Assembly: GCF_014230145.1 (NCBI RefSeq)
Contig: NZ_JACHVC010000001.1
Coordinates: 186,001 to 250,000 of the forward strand
Length of the DNA: 64,000 nucleotides
Source: Pelagicoccus albus
GTDB taxonomy: Bacteria > Verrucomicrobiota > Verrucomicrobiia > Opitutales > Opitutaceae
Direction of reading: 5' to 3'
The notes below the pieces were generated by a model, which saw only the letters and a program-made list of their open reading frames with translations, searched no databases and was not told where the DNA came from. Of the stretch, positions 44,214 through 54,368 are shown in pieces (the stretch's first letter is position 1; each line of letters opens with the position of its first letter). The position numbers and the translations under genes were made by a program.

Positions 44214-45611
44214 ATGCCAATCCAAGCCTCCTTTCCTTCCCAAGAACCCTTGGGACTAAATGCGGATCTGATCCGCAAATACAATCAGCCTGCTCCGCGT
44301 TATACCTCTTATCCAACGGCTTTGAAGTTTAAGCCTATCGAGGATAAGGCCAGCCGTTCGGCGATGTTGGCAGACATCGAGGATGCAGAGGGGCCGTTGT
44401 CCCTCTATGTTCATGTTCCTTACTGTCGGAGTCTCTGTTGGTTTTGTGGCTGTGCAAAGATCATTTCCACCAACACTGCGCTTGCTGATAAGTATCTCGA
44501 TTATTTGGAAATGGAAGTCAGGCGTTACGCAAACTTGATCCGTTCCGGACGGAAGGTCGTGCAGCTACACTTCGGCGGAGGCTCTCCCAATTTTCTATCT
44601 CCTGCTCAGATAGGGAGATTGGATAATATTCTTCGCTCCTCTTTCGAATTCGATCCGTCTGCCGAGATAAGTGTGGAACTGGATCCACGCACGCTTTCGA
44701 AGTCTCAGGTTCTCGCCTTCCGCAAATTGGGGGTCAATCGAGCTTCAATTGGGGTGCAGGATATCAACTCCAAAGTTCAGGAAGCGATTCATCGTATCCA
44801 GCCTACGGAGACTAATATCAAAACCATCAGTTGGTTGAGGGAGGCAGGTATAAATTCGATCAACGTGGACCTAATCTACGGGTTGCCTCACCAGACTGAG
44901 AGTAGTTTCAACCAGACTTTGGACGAGGTTCTTGGTTACGATCCTAACCGCTTGGCGGTTTTCTCTTATGCTCACGTACCTTGGAGCAAACCGGCTCAAA
45001 AGATCCTTGAGCGATCCCCGTTGCCAACCGCGGATTCTAAAATCGATATTCTGATCCAAACGGTTCAACGCCTCACTGGGAGTGGCTACGCTCACGTCGG
45101 AATGGATCATTTTGCCAAGATCGACGATCCGATGGTGAAAGCTCAGGAGGCCAAGACATTGCAGCGAAATTTCCAAGGATATAGTCTGCACGCCGACGTC
45201 GAAATTTGCGCTTTTGGCATGTCGGCTATCAGTCAATCAAAGAACTCTTTTCGACAGAACCAGAAGGACTTGGACGCCTACTACAAGATGCTGGATGAAG
45301 GGGACATCCCACTGGAGAAGGGGTACTTGCTTACTCCAGACGATCAGATTCGGAGGGAAGTGATCATGCGGCTTATGTGCGATTTGGAACTCGATTTCCA
45401 GGCTCGAGGAGAAAGCAATGGGGTGGATTTCCAGAATTACTTCTCGTCGGAGTTGGATCGTCTACAGGTCTTCGAAGAGGATGGGCTTATCAGCTTCGTG
45501 GAGGGAGGGCTAGAAGTGACGCCTCTCGGTCGCTTGCTGATTCGAAATGTGGCATCTCGTTTCGACGCCTATTTGGGGGACGCCAAACAAGGCTTCTCCA
45601 AAGCCATTTAG
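44214..45611 (+). CDS. hemN: Oxygen-independent coproporphyrinogen III oxidase
   Basis: Radical-SAM enzyme that decarboxylates coproporphyrinogen III to protoporphyrinogen IX in anaerobic haem synthesis. The 465-residue protein has the 4Fe-4S site C71-x3-C75-x2-C78 in YCRSLCWFCGC with the extra C80 typical of true HemN, the N-terminal YNQPAPRYTSYPTA motif that distinguishes HemN from HemW, the HFGGGSPNFLS loop and a C-terminal HemN domain. Supplies haem for the cbb3 oxidase at low oxygen (context inference). Confidence 0.95.
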   Translation: MPIQASFPSQEPLGLNADLIRKYNQPAPRYTSYPTALKFKPIEDKASRSAMLADIEDAEGPLSLYVHVPYCRSLCWFCGCAKIISTNTALADKYLDYLEMEVRRYANLIRSGRKVVQLHFGGGSPNFLSPAQIGRLDNILRSSFEFDPSAEISVELDPRTLSKSQVLAFRKLGVNRASIGVQDINSKVQEAIHRIQPTETNIKTISWLREAGINSINVDLIYGLPHQTESSFNQTLDEVLGYDPNRLAVFSYAHVPWSKPAQKILERSPLPTADSKIDILIQTVQRLTGSGYAHVGMDHFAKIDDPMVKAQEAKTLQRNFQGYSLHADVEICAFGMSAISQSKNSFRQNQKDLDAYYKMLDEGDIPLEKGYLLTPDDQIRREVIMRLMCDLELDFQARGESNGVDFQNYFSSELDRLQVFEEDGLISFVEGGLEVTPLGRLLIRNVASRFDAYLGDAKQGFSKAI

Positions 45612-45625
45612 CCAGCGATTTGCGG

Positions 45626-47116
45626 CTACTGGGCAGGTAGCTTTATCAAGGTTCCCCTCTCGACTATATCTTCCAACTCCATCTGGTTCATGATGGCCCA
45701 ATCTTGAGCGTCTGTTCCCGATGGAAGCCTGCTGGGCAACAAGTCGCTGAGGGGGGCATTGCGTTCGGCTCGTGTTACGGCAATTCGGTATGGCTGCACA
45801 TTGAGAGCGCGAGTGTTTGTTATCTTTTGGAAAGTCCCTGGTACTCTACTAGCGTCGCTTTGATGAGCAGGGAATCCGGCGCTCGTGCCGTATCCTAAGA
45901 AGGTAAAAACGTTGGGCCCATATTCAACGAAGGTAGCCGAAACCAGCAATGTCCCAGATTCGGCAGTCATACTGCCTTCTATCGTGTAGGCGGGTAATCC
46001 GTTTACCGAGGTTCCATCTGCGTATTCGGTTTGTAGGGACAGCTTTTCCCTGAGGGTGGTAGCGGCTTCGAGTGGCGTGGCAGCGGCGGATATGCTGAAG
46101 GCGACCATGGCGTTTTGGTCGGGAGAAACGAGATAAACGGAGTCGCTCTCGTTCTGGATTGCCCAGCCGGATGGGGCGTCGAATTGGATTCCCAGATCAG
46201 GGTGATAGAAGGTTTGCCCTTCGTTGTATCCGTTTCTTGGGTCCTCTCCGATCACTAGTCCGTCTATCATTTCTAGGAAGCGATCTCTGCCGACGACTGG
46301 ATTTTCAGCGGTGGACCATTTTTCAGAGAGTTCGACAATTGTTTTTTCCCGTTCCCCGGGATCGGGGTGCGATGACATCCAAGAGGGGATGCTCTGGCCA
46401 GACTTGTCTGATATGCGGTCTAATGACCGAAAGAATTTCGACCCTTCCGCCGCGTCGTAGCCTGCTTTGGATGCATACTCCACGCCGTGCCAGTCAGATT
46501 CCCTTTCCGCATCTCGGCCATATTTCAAAGTGGCTAACTGGAAGAGGTCGCCGCTCAGGCTGACCATTTGGCGGGCGAACTCCTTGTTCTCCGCGACCTG
46601 CTCTCCAATCACGGCTCCAGCCAGTAACCCGATTTGCCCGAGCTGTCTAGCGAGCGCTTGCTTCGAGGCGTGACGAGCCTCCACGTGGGTAATCTCGTGC
46701 CCGATGACGACTGCCAATTGAGCCTCGTTCTCCAGATGGGCCAGAAGGCCGCGAGTTACGTATACGAAACCGCCAGGCAGGGCAAAGGCGTTGACGACCG
46801 AAGAATCCAAAAGCCGGAAGGTGAATTCGGTTTGCTTGTACATCTCTGGCGCGTCCGCGCTTTTGATGGCGCTTTCCTCGAGCAGGGTATTTCCGATCTC
46901 TCGGATGTAGGCTCCGAGCTCATCGTCTTGATAGACGCCCATTTGCTTCACTATGCCCGCGTCGGATTCCTCTCCCAATTTCAATTCTTGTTCCCAGGAG
47001 TAGGCGTAGTAGCCAGTCTTGCCGCTGTAGAGGCTAGGCTCTGTGGCGCAACCGCCCAAGAGGAAGGACGCTGTGGCGATTAAGGTGAGCAGGAAAAAGT
47101 TTTTGGCAGGCATCAT
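45626..47116 (-). CDS. M48-family zinc metalloprotease, lipoprotein
   Basis: A 496-residue secreted protease. A lipoprotein signal ends in the lipobox LGGC (C23), so it is membrane-anchored outside the cytoplasm. The zinc site is HEITH (H140, E141, H144) with the third ligand in the ERESDWHGVEYA helix (about 204-215), as in BepA/Ste24-like M48 enzymes. Residues about 310-496 form an extra C-terminal region of unknown role ending in a short VERGTLIKLPAQ strand that resembles BepA-like tails. Outer-membrane quality control is the likely role of the class. Convergent with hemN. Confidence 0.92.
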   Translation of the reverse strand: MMPAKNFFLLTLIATASFLLGGCATEPSLYSGKTGYYAYSWEQELKLGEESDAGIVKQMGVYQDDELGAYIREIGNTLLEESAIKSADAPEMYKQTEFTFRLLDSSVVNAFALPGGFVYVTRGLLAHLENEAQLAVVIGHEITHVEARHASKQALARQLGQIGLLAGAVIGEQVAENKEFARQMVSLSGDLFQLATLKYGRDAERESDWHGVEYASKAGYDAAEGSKFFRSLDRISDKSGQSIPSWMSSHPDPGEREKTIVELSEKWSTAENPVVGRDRFLEMIDGLVIGEDPRNGYNEGQTFYHPDLGIQFDAPSGWAIQNESDSVYLVSPDQNAMVAFSISAAATPLEAATTLREKLSLQTEYADGTSVNGLPAYTIEGSMTAESGTLLVSATFVEYGPNVFTFLGYGTSAGFPAHQSDASRVPGTFQKITNTRALNVQPYRIAVTRAERNAPLSDLLPSRLPSGTDAQDWAIMNQMELEDIVERGTLIKLPAQ

Positions 47117-47226
47117 CAGTAGTTGGTTTTCGGATCTCAGACGGGGGATTCTTTTTCAAAGTGATAAGGGTGGTCAAACGTCCTCGAGAAGAATCTGCAA
47201 AAATTGAAGATAATTGAATCAAAGAG

Positions 47227-47232
47227 TTGACA
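47227..47232 (+). promoter_or_regulatory. Consensus -35 hexamer upstream of tRNA-Asn
   Basis: TTGACA, a full match to the sigma70 -35 consensus, 37 bp before the tRNA. A good -10 hexamer at the expected spacing is not visible, so this is tentative. Confidence 0.3.
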
Positions 47233-47269
47233 AGGGGGCTCTGAAACGACTTTTTCCGAAGCTCAATCT

Positions 47270-47326
<57 letters not shown>

Positions 47327-47344
<18 letters not shown>

Positions 47345-47384
47345 TTTTCCTTTTGAACCGTCCCTGTGGGCGGTTTTTTTGTGT
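47327..47384 (+). repeat. Direct repeat copy 1: tRNA-Asn 3' end plus terminator
   Basis: From ATCCAGCCGGGGCAGCCA of the tRNA through its terminator and GTGT, 58 bp. Nearly identical to 47464-47522; differences are one T in the T-run after GCCA and the loop of the terminator (CTGT versus TGGT). Confidence 0.9.
47357..47380 (+). terminator. Rho-independent terminator after tRNA-Asn
   Basis: Stem ACCGTCC / GGGCGGT (one T:G pair), CTGT loop, followed by six further T residues. An almost identical copy occurs at 47495-47518. Confidence 0.88.
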
Positions 47385-47463
47385 GGTGCTGGAATTTGCC
47401 GAAGGATGAGAACCAGCGAAGCGGTTCGTACCGAGGAGCTTTGCGACGACACCGCGTAGCGGC

Positions 47464-47522
47464 ATCCAGCCGGGGCAGCCATTTTTCCTTTTGAACCGTC
47501 CTGGTGGGCGGTTTTTTTGTGT
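47464..47522 (+). repeat. Direct repeat copy 2: orphan tRNA-Asn 3' end plus terminator
   Basis: Repeats the last 18 bases of tRNA-Asn, including CCA, and the following terminator, but no tRNA body precedes it. The 79 bp between the copies holds no gene. The terminator stem ACCGTCC/GGGCGGT lies at 47495-47512 with T residues to 47518. A minus-strand open frame across both copies is a by-product of the repeat. The region up to 47746 shows nothing else recognisable. Confidence 0.9.
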
Positions 47523-47746
47523 CCCATAGGAATCCGGAGCAGGGGAAGAGAATCTTCGGATTGGCGTAATACCGACGAAAATTATCCCGAGGCTTGTTAG
47601 TCTACCTAATACGTGTAAGGTGGCGTTCTTATTCGATAGGCTGGATGGAAGCCTTGGCTTGCGGACGGCGAGTACCTTGGATGTGGTTCGCCGCCAAATG
47701 GCTTGGCTTCAGCGAAAGCTCCCGAGTCGAAAACGAGATAATTAAA

Positions 47747-49204
47747 ATGAAACTTAACAGAGAATCAGCGGGCAGTTTGCCGGTTCGTCCTGAACGCGTC
47801 ATTCAATTTGGCGAGGGGAATTTCCTTCGCGCTTTTTGCGATTGGATCATCCAGCGCATGAACGACGAGTTGGGCTTCAATTCTTCAGTCGCGGTTGTGC
47901 AGCCTATCGCTCAAGGTTTGGGCGACCTCATCAATTCGCAGGATGGGCTTTATCATCTCATTCTCGAGGGTGTGAAGGATGGAAATCCGGTCCGCGAGAA
48001 GCAATTGATCGATTGCATCACCCGATGCATCAATCCGTACAGTGATTACGAGGCTTACGAGAATCTGTTCTTAAGCCCTGACGTTCGCTTCGTAGTATCA
48101 AACACCACTGAAGCTGGTATCCAGTGGGCGGAGGGAGAGACTCTCGAAATGAAGCCGCAGCCGTCTTTCCCGGGGAAGATGACCGCGTTGCTCTACAACC
48201 GTTTCAAGAAATTTGAAGGAGCAGCGGATAAGGGATTAATCGTCATTTGCTGCGAGTTGATTGAAGACAACGCGGATCGCCTGCAGGAATTGGTGCTCAA
48301 GCACGCTGCTGAATGGGGGCTTGAGGAAGCATTCGTGCAGTGGCTAGAAACCGCTTGCGCCTTTTGCTCCACTCTGGTCGACCGCATCGTCCCTGGATTT
48401 CCGAAGGAGAATATCGGGGAGATCCAGGAGGAGTTAGGATTCGAAGATCAGCTTGTCGTGGTCGGTGAGCATTATCACAATTGGGTGGTGAAAGCTCCAG
48501 AATGGGTAGCGGAGGAATTCCCGGCCCACAAGGCGGGGCTAAATGTTAGTTTTGTCGACGAAGCGAAACAGCGGGAAATTCGGGACCAGAAGGTGCGGAT
48601 TTTGAATGGCTCGCACACTGGCACAATGGCCGTCGCATTCCTAAGCGGGATCGATACGGTACGCGAGGCGATGGAGGACGAGGTTGTCGGTAAGTTCGTC
48701 AAGGATATGGTAGCTAAGGAAATCGTGCCTAACATCCCTGGTGACCAAGAGTATTTGCAGTCTTTCGCGAGCAAGATACTCGAGCGATTCTACAATCCGT
48801 TCATTCGCCATGAATGGCTCACTATTTCGCTCAATTCTATGAGCAAATGGGAGACCCGCGTGCTACCGAGCCTGCTGGATTCTCTGAAAAACGAGGGTCG
48901 CTTGCCTGAGCGGATTACCCTCTCCCTTGCCGCCCTAATCGCATTTTACCGTCAAAAACGTGCCAAGGGCCCTTACTCGTGTAAGGACAACGCGGACATC
49001 TTGGAACTCTATTCCAAGGTCTGGAGTGCGTATGAAGCGGGATCGCTCTCTCTCAAGGATCTAGTCAAAGAGGTCTTGGCTTATCAAAGTAACTGGAAGC
49101 GGGACTTGAATGAAATCCCTGGCTTGACGGATTCGGTCACTCAAAAGCTCGAGAGCATTTTGGCGGATGGGATGCTGGAGACGGTGAAAGGCCTGCAATC
49201 CTAA
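47747..49204 (+). CDS. uxaB: Tagaturonate reductase (mannitol dehydrogenase family)
   Basis: NAD-dependent reduction of D-tagaturonate to D-altronate in galacturonate breakdown. From ATG 47747 the protein has 485 residues, the usual UxaB length; the frame is open to 47594 but that part is not family-like. Visible: the N-terminal [19 protein letters not shown] typical of the polyol/hexonate dehydrogenase family, [10 protein letters not shown], and the catalytic helix with [14 protein letters not shown] (Lys-x-x-x-Asn-x-x-His, about 282-295). The next gene is altronate dehydratase, the following step, which supports tagaturonate rather than fructuronate as substrate. Confidence 0.88.
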   Translation: MKLNRESAGSLPVRPERVIQFGEGNFLRAFCDWIIQRMNDELGFNSSVAVVQPIAQGLGDLINSQDGLYHLILEGVKDGNPVREKQLIDCITRCINPYSDYEAYENLFLSPDVRFVVSNTTEAGIQWAEGETLEMKPQPSFPGKMTALLYNRFKKFEGAADKGLIVICCELIEDNADRLQELVLKHAAEWGLEEAFVQWLETACAFCSTLVDRIVPGFPKENIGEIQEELGFEDQLVVVGEHYHNWVVKAPEWVAEEFPAHKAGLNVSFVDEAKQREIRDQKVRILNGSHTGTMAVAFLSGIDTVREAMEDEVVGKFVKDMVAKEIVPNIPGDQEYLQSFASKILERFYNPFIRHEWLTISLNSMSKWETRVLPSLLDSLKNEGRLPERITLSLAALIAFYRQKRAKGPYSCKDNADILELYSKVWSAYEAGSLSLKDLVKEVLAYQSNWKRDLNEIPGLTDSVTQKLESILADGMLETVKGLQS

Positions 49205-49310
49205 GTTCTGTAACTAAATCAAATTCTCGGATCGGGGAATTTATCATATCCCGATTCGAGTAGGTGAATCGCAGAGACTTAGTCCGCTGTTTCGCCAAAA
49301 CACTTTTATC

Positions 49311-52028
49311 ATGACTACACCTTTACAGGATATCGCCCGCTTCCCTGTGGCTGGCGACAATGCAGTGATCGCCCTCAGCGATTTGCGAGTCGGCACTCTG
49401 GTTGCGAATGGCAATTCGGCGTTTGAGCTTCAGCACGATATATTGACGGGTCACCGCTTCGCGGCGGCCGAAATCAAGGAGGGAGCTTTCATTACCTCTT
49501 GGGGCTACCCTTTTGGCACAGCGTCACGCGATATCTTGCCTGGCGAGTATCTTTGTAACGCCAATGTGCTGTTCCGCCTTTCTATTCAGGAAGACCCGCA
49601 TTTCACGTCCTTGCGTTTGCCGGAGGAACCGAACTTCACCGACGATATCGATCCGTACGAATTTGATGAATCGAGGTGGAGCGAGCCCGTTCCTGTGGAG
49701 CGTTATGAAGATGATAAGACCTTTGCGGGCTACGATCGCGGGGATCGGGGAGTCGGGACGCGTAATCATCTGGTGGTTGTGAATGTGAGCGCTTTGGCGG
49801 CTCCATTGGTCGAGCGTTTGGAGGTATTGTTCAAGCCGCAGGTGGCTCGATTCAAAAATGTGGATGCCCTGATCGGATTGCGTCACACGGAGAGTGCTTC
49901 GAGTGACCAAGAGGAGCATGAACGCACGTTAAGGACGCTGGCAGGTTTGGTTTCGAACCCGAACGTGGGAGGCTTTATCGCGATCGATTCCGGGGAGGAG
50001 GGAGACTTAACGAATGAAGAGTTGGTTGAGTGGATGAAAGGGCAGGGCGTGCCTTTGAATAGATTACCTTTCCGTCTCTTGCGGAGTTCGGATTCCTTCG
50101 AAGACGATTTGAAGAGCGGGTCTCGGGCCATTCAGGAAATGCTGGCGGTCTTGGATAAGGATCAACGCAGCGAGAAGTCCATCGGTCATTTGCGAATCGG
50201 CCTGCAGTGTGGGGCTTCGGACGCGTTCTCGGGAGTTTGCGGCAATGTGCTTTCGGGAGCGATTGGCAGGGAGGTGATCCGATACGGTGGAATCGCTAAT
50301 TTGACAGAGACTCCCGAGCTGTCCGGCGCCGAGGATTACACGCTGAGCTCAATTGCTGAGCCCTCCATAGCGACTCGATTCCTGACCATGCTGGATCGCT
50401 TCAAGACATACCTTGGCTGGCACGGCGGTAAGGTTGACAAGAATCCGTCAGAGGGAAACCTTCTGGGTGGTCTATACAATATCACACTCAAATCCTTGGG
50501 AGCTGCTGTGAAGAGGGATCCGTCCATTCCGATCGAGCACGTGATTGAGTACGGCGAACGAATGACGCAACCGGGATTCCATTTTATGGATGGCATGGGT
50601 GGGGATATTGCCAGCTACACCGGCCAGGCTGCTTCCGGATGCAATATCGTGTTGTTTGTGACGGGGCGTGGATCCCCGACGAATTCCTCCATCGTCCCGA
50701 CTATCAAGATCGTGAACACCACGGTTCGCTATCGGATGATGGAAGGTGATATCGATATCAATGCTGGCGAGTATCTAGACGGAAAGCCAATGGAGGTTTT
50801 GACCGAAGAGTCTTTGCGGCAAGTGGTTGAGATCGCAAGTGGTCGCCGGACTAAAGGTGAGTCACGTAACCAGAACGTCGATTTGCTATGGCGGCGAAAA
50901 TTCTTCCGTACCAAGCCAGAAGTTGCTCCAGAGTCGATCCCCTCCCGTTTCGATGGAAATGCCCGAGCCTGTTGTCCGCCGCGCGGAACTCCGCTGGAGT
51001 TCGCCTTTGATGGACGGGCGGAGGGAAGCTCGGTTTTGCCGAAAGAACGGGTTGGGCTGGTGATACCGACCGTTGGCTGTTCGCTTGCGACGGCTCAGCA
51101 GGCGGTTGACCGCCTCAACGCTGGCAAATGGGTGGCCAATGGAACGGTTGATCGCTTTGTGACTTTGGCCAACACCGAGGGCTGTGGGGTCACCACAGGG
51201 GCGGAGGTCTTGAATTTTCTGCTTAGCTTTGCCAGTCACTCCCAAGTAGAAGCGTGTGTCTTCCTTTCACTCGGTTGCGAGATGGTCTCTCCAGGCTTCA
51301 TAAAGTCCATTATGCGTGGTGACAATGTGGGCTTTCCCGAGATCTCGGATGCTGCCAAGAAAGCGAAGCTCGACCCGGACAAATTTGGTTGGATTGTTAT
51401 CCAAGAAGTCGGCGGAAGCGACGAGGCTCTTGGAGTAGTCGAGGATTGGTTTGCATCGAAATTCGAGACATCGAAGCCTTTCCTTCCAGCTCGTGGAGGT
51501 GCCGCGGATGCTCGTCTAGGAATTTTGGTGACGGGCCCGATTTCGAAGCAGGCAGCGGAATCTGTCATCGAATTTGTCCGACAGATCGTTTCCTCGGGAG
51601 GTTCGGTTGTGATACCGCAAAGCAGCGCTCAGTTGCTCTCGGCGGAGCTCTTCGCCCAGTTCCCGGTAGAACCCAGCTTGGCATTCGCGCAGCCGATCGA
51701 AGACTCGGGCTTGCACGTGATGCAGAGCATTACCAATAACCGCGTCGAGCAGGTCACTGGGCTAGGCGCCGCCACGGATCTGATTATCAACATCTCGGAG
51801 ATCCGGCCAATTACGGCTCATACTTTGATCCCAACACTCAACATAACGGCGGAAGAAGTGCGGGGAGATTTCGACCTGAAGCTCAGGGCAGGAGAGGAGT
51901 CCTTTTGGCCGCAGCAGATTGCTTATCTGGTGGGAGAGTCCCTTTCTGGCAGATATCGACCGCGACAATGTACCTTGGGACATACGGGTAACCAGATCCC
52001 GCGTGGAGCGCGGGCCCATGCGATTTAG
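49311..52028 (+). CDS. uxaA: Altronate dehydratase family protein, internally duplicated (905 residues)
   Basis: Dehydrates D-altronate to 2-keto-3-deoxygluconate, one step after the upstream gene. Normal UxaA is about 495 residues; this one is 905. Order: SAF domain (about 15-90); GD_AH module 1 (about 145-545); GD_AH module 2 (about 585-900). Module 1 keeps the second-domain motifs [12 protein letters not shown] (about 297) and GFHFMDG (about 424), but where the family has H-x-x-G-C and LGCE it has HTESAS (H192) and SGEE (227-230). Module 2 keeps those cysteines, TEGCG (C625) and LGCE (C656), but has lost the second-domain motifs (GLHVMQS near 799). The two halves look complementary. Confidence 0.85.
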   Translation: MTTPLQDIARFPVAGDNAVIALSDLRVGTLVANGNSAFELQHDILTGHRFAAAEIKEGAFITSWGYPFGTASRDILPGEYLCNANVLFRLSIQEDPHFTSLRLPEEPNFTDDIDPYEFDESRWSEPVPVERYEDDKTFAGYDRGDRGVGTRNHLVVVNVSALAAPLVERLEVLFKPQVARFKNVDALIGLRHTESASSDQEEHERTLRTLAGLVSNPNVGGFIAIDSGEEGDLTNEELVEWMKGQGVPLNRLPFRLLRSSDSFEDDLKSGSRAIQEMLAVLDKDQRSEKSIGHLRIGLQCGASDAFSGVCGNVLSGAIGREVIRYGGIANLTETPELSGAEDYTLSSIAEPSIATRFLTMLDRFKTYLGWHGGKVDKNPSEGNLLGGLYNITLKSLGAAVKRDPSIPIEHVIEYGERMTQPGFHFMDGMGGDIASYTGQAASGCNIVLFVTGRGSPTNSSIVPTIKIVNTTVRYRMMEGDIDINAGEYLDGKPMEVLTEESLRQVVEIASGRRTKGESRNQNVDLLWRRKFFRTKPEVAPESIPSRFDGNARACCPPRGTPLEFAFDGRAEGSSVLPKERVGLVIPTVGCSLATAQQAVDRLNAGKWVANGTVDRFVTLANTEGCGVTTGAEVLNFLLSFASHSQVEACVFLSLGCEMVSPGFIKSIMRGDNVGFPEISDAAKKAKLDPDKFGWIVIQEVGGSDEALGVVEDWFASKFETSKPFLPARGGAADARLGILVTGPISKQAAESVIEFVRQIVSSGGSVVIPQSSAQLLSAELFAQFPVEPSLAFAQPIEDSGLHVMQSITNNRVEQVTGLGAATDLIINISEIRPITAHTLIPTLNITAEEVRGDFDLKLRAGEESFWPQQIAYLVGESLSGRYRPRQCTLGHTGNQIPRGARAHAI

Positions 52029-52250
52029 AACCCAGTTCCACTTTTGGAAAGCCGTCCAGTGCGGGCGGCTCCATAAAAGTGTTGCATTGGGCTGAGCGTT
52101 TTTCCATCCCTGCTTCCTCAATCGTAGCTTTCCGCCAAAGTGGGCGGGTCAGGACTCAGGCAGCCTTCAATTCGAAATGGGCTCAACTGCAGTCGTTTTG
52201 CTTTTGCCAAATTTTTCTGAGTTTTGGTGAAAGTTTTGATTGATTTCCGA

Positions 52251-52275
52251 GGGAAGCGACTTACGGTTCGCTCCC
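52251..52275 (+). promoter_or_regulatory. Hairpin in the leader of rplY
   Basis: GGGAAGCGA pairs with TCGCTCCC (one bulged A), loop of about eight bases, 42 bp before the rplY ATG, in the 289-bp gap after uxaA. A leader element for ribosomal-protein control is possible. The rest of the gap shows only a weak GCCGTCC/GGGCGGC hairpin near 52050. Confidence 0.35.
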
Positions 52276-52317
52276 TTTCACTTGGAGTCTCGCTCCTCAT
52301 TTAACGATTTTCGTAAC

Positions 52318-52872
52318 ATGAATACGCTCACAATCAACGCTTCTGCCCGCGAACAAGCGGGATCCGCATCATCCGGCCGTCTCCGTGCCGAAGGCCGTGT
52401 GCCAGCTGTTGTATACGGCAAGAGCAAAGAGCCTGAAAACCTTTCGCTCGACGCTCGCGAGCTTCGCATCCTTTTGCGTTCGATCGGCAACAATACACCT
52501 GTCGTTCAACTCAAGTCTGGCGAAGGCGAAGCCCGTACCTCCATCATCAAGGAAGTACAGCGTCACCCAATGAAGGACAGCTATACGCACGTTGACTTCC
52601 AAGAAATCGCTGAAGGCGAGGTCGTCGTCCTCGAAGTGCCCGTTCACCACAAGGGTGAAGCCGACGGTGTTAAGAACGAGGGTGGCACTATCGAAACGGT
52701 ATCCCACACGGTAAGCATCCGCTGCTTGGCGAAGGACATCCCTTCATCTATCGATGCAGACGTGCGTGCTCTCAAGGTAGGTGACAATTTGCATGTTAGC
52801 CAGCTACCCAAGATTGAGGGTGTTGAGTACTTGGATGCTCCCGAGCAGCCAGTTTTCGCGATCGTTAAGTAA
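52318..52872 (+). CDS. rplY: 50S ribosomal protein L25 / general stress protein Ctc
   Basis: Binds 5S rRNA. From ATG 52318 the protein has 184 residues, the long Ctc form with an N-terminal L25 domain (VPAVVYGKSKEPENLSLDAREL near 29-50) and a C-terminal TL5-type beta domain. The frame extends upstream to 52240 without family support. First gene of a translation/replication cluster; pth follows after 74 bp, the usual rplY-pth pairing. Confidence 0.95.
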   Translation: MNTLTINASAREQAGSASSGRLRAEGRVPAVVYGKSKEPENLSLDARELRILLRSIGNNTPVVQLKSGEGEARTSIIKEVQRHPMKDSYTHVDFQEIAEGEVVVLEVPVHHKGEADGVKNEGGTIETVSHTVSIRCLAKDIPSSIDADVRALKVGDNLHVSQLPKIEGVEYLDAPEQPVFAIVK

Positions 52873-52946
52873 GATCGCCTTTTCTTCAGTGGCTTAGCGA
52901 TCTCGCTGGGCCGCTTCTGTTCTTTTACAAATCTCTAGAACGGCTT

Positions 52947-53552
52947 ATGAGCTACCGTTTGATAGTCGGACTCGGCAATCCCGGTAGTGAATACGAAGCC
53001 ACTCGCCACAATATCGGTTTCCGCGTGGTCGATGCCCTTGCTCTAAAGCTTGGTGCTGACTCATGGAAAAAAGACCGGAAATTCAAGGCCGAGCTCAGCT
53101 CTGTTAGTCATCCCTCTTACGGAAAGCTAATTCTAGCCAAGCCAACGACCTTCATGAATCAAAGCGGCGTGTGCGTTCAAAAGCTATGTAGCTTCCACAA
53201 AATACCACCGGAAGAAGTCATTGTCATTTACGATGAGATCAATTTGTCGGTGGGGGAACTCAAACTTAGCATGGCAGGAAGTGCGGGAGGGCACAATGGC
53301 TTGTCCGATATCCTTGCTAGGATCGCGCCGCGCTTTGCTCGTATTCGAGTGGGTATCGGAGGCAAACCTCACAAGGAAATGCCCCTTGCAGACTACGTTC
53401 TAGGAAAATTTTCCAGTGACGACGAATCCGTCATCTCAGATTCGCTAGCCCGCTATGTGAATAGCATAGATCTGCTTCTCTCACATGGAGCGGACTTGGC
53501 GATGAACCAAATCAATCGAAAACGAAAAAACGATGACAGCAACAGCATCTAA
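52947..53552 (+). CDS. pth: Peptidyl-tRNA hydrolase
   Basis: Frees tRNA from prematurely released peptidyl-tRNA. The 201-residue protein shows the family motifs: GLGNPGSEYEATRHNIGFRV with the catalytic His, KPTTFMNQSG, and GSAGGHNGLSDI. Its stop overlaps the rpsF start by 20 bp. Confidence 0.96.
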   Translation: MSYRLIVGLGNPGSEYEATRHNIGFRVVDALALKLGADSWKKDRKFKAELSSVSHPSYGKLILAKPTTFMNQSGVCVQKLCSFHKIPPEEVIVIYDEINLSVGELKLSMAGSAGGHNGLSDILARIAPRFARIRVGIGGKPHKEMPLADYVLGKFSSDDESVISDSLARYVNSIDLLLSHGADLAMNQINRKRKNDDSNSI

Positions 53553-53829
53553 CTACAAAGCAACCTTCATCCTCGACACACGTGGTCGCGAAGAGTCCAT
53601 CGATGATCTCATCGAAGGCCTCAAGGCGGAGCTCGTCTCCGTAGGCGCCGAAGTATCCACCGTCGAGAATCTGGGCCGCCAGGATTTCGTTCGCACTCCA
53701 GACATCAAGTACACCGCCGGCGTTTACGTGCAGTACGATTTCTCGGGTACGTCTGAAGTGCCAGCTGCGATCCTTGAGAAGCTTCGCCTTAACAAGCTCG
53801 TCTCGCACAAGATGATCCAAAAGGCCTAA
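53533..53829 (+). CDS. rpsF: 30S ribosomal protein S6
   Basis: A 98-residue S6 with the alternating beta-alpha pattern beginning YKATFILDTRGREESIDDLI; the central region around LGRQDFVRTPDIKYTAGVYV matches the S6 core, though the usual LAYPI form of the motif is altered. Identification is helped by ssb and rplI downstream. Starts inside the end of pth (20-bp overlap). Confidence 0.88.
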   Translation: MTATASNYKATFILDTRGREESIDDLIEGLKAELVSVGAEVSTVENLGRQDFVRTPDIKYTAGVYVQYDFSGTSEVPAAILEKLRLNKLVSHKMIQKA

Positions 53830-53863
53830 GGCCTTGGGGACTCCGCAACCTCGCTGAACCAAC

Positions 53864-54310
53864 ATGGCCAATTTCAACAAAGTCATCCTACTAGGGAACC
53901 TGACTCGCGATCCTGAACTACGAGTAACGCCTAAAGGCACCTCGGTATGTCAGTTTGGCATGGCCGTGAATCGTGTTTATCGCTCTGGCGATGAGACGCA
54001 GGAAGAAACCACTTTCGTGGATCTCGAGGCGTGGGGAAAGCAGGCGGAAATCATCTCAAAATACGTCAGCAAAGGTAATCCGCTTTTTGTGGAAGGCCGT
54101 CTGAAGTTCGATTCCTGGGAATCGAAAGAAGGCGAGAAACGCAGTAAGCTAAAGGTAATCGTGGAGAACATGCAGCTGATGGGAAGCCGCGGCGACAATG
54201 GTGGCTCGCAGTCTGGAGGAAGCTACACTCCGGCCCAACGTTCAGCTCCCTCTCCATCTAACCAGACTCCATCAGCTGGCGATGACATCGAAGAAGACGT
54301 ACCCTTTTGA
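53864..54310 (+). CDS. ssb: Single-stranded DNA-binding protein
   Basis: A 148-residue SSB with an N-terminal OB fold (FNKVILLGNLTRDPELRVTP, about 4-23), a Gly/Ser/Pro-rich linker and the acidic C-terminal tip DDIEEDVPF that binds partner proteins. Lies between rpsF and rplI, the common arrangement. Confidence 0.97.
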   Translation: MANFNKVILLGNLTRDPELRVTPKGTSVCQFGMAVNRVYRSGDETQEETTFVDLEAWGKQAEIISKYVSKGNPLFVEGRLKFDSWESKEGEKRSKLKVIVENMQLMGSRGDNGGSQSGGSYTPAQRSAPSPSNQTPSAGDDIEEDVPF

Positions 54311-54368
54311 TTTCGGTCTCGTCTGTAACTAACACATTTTCAAGAACTCATTTAACCACTCGCACATC

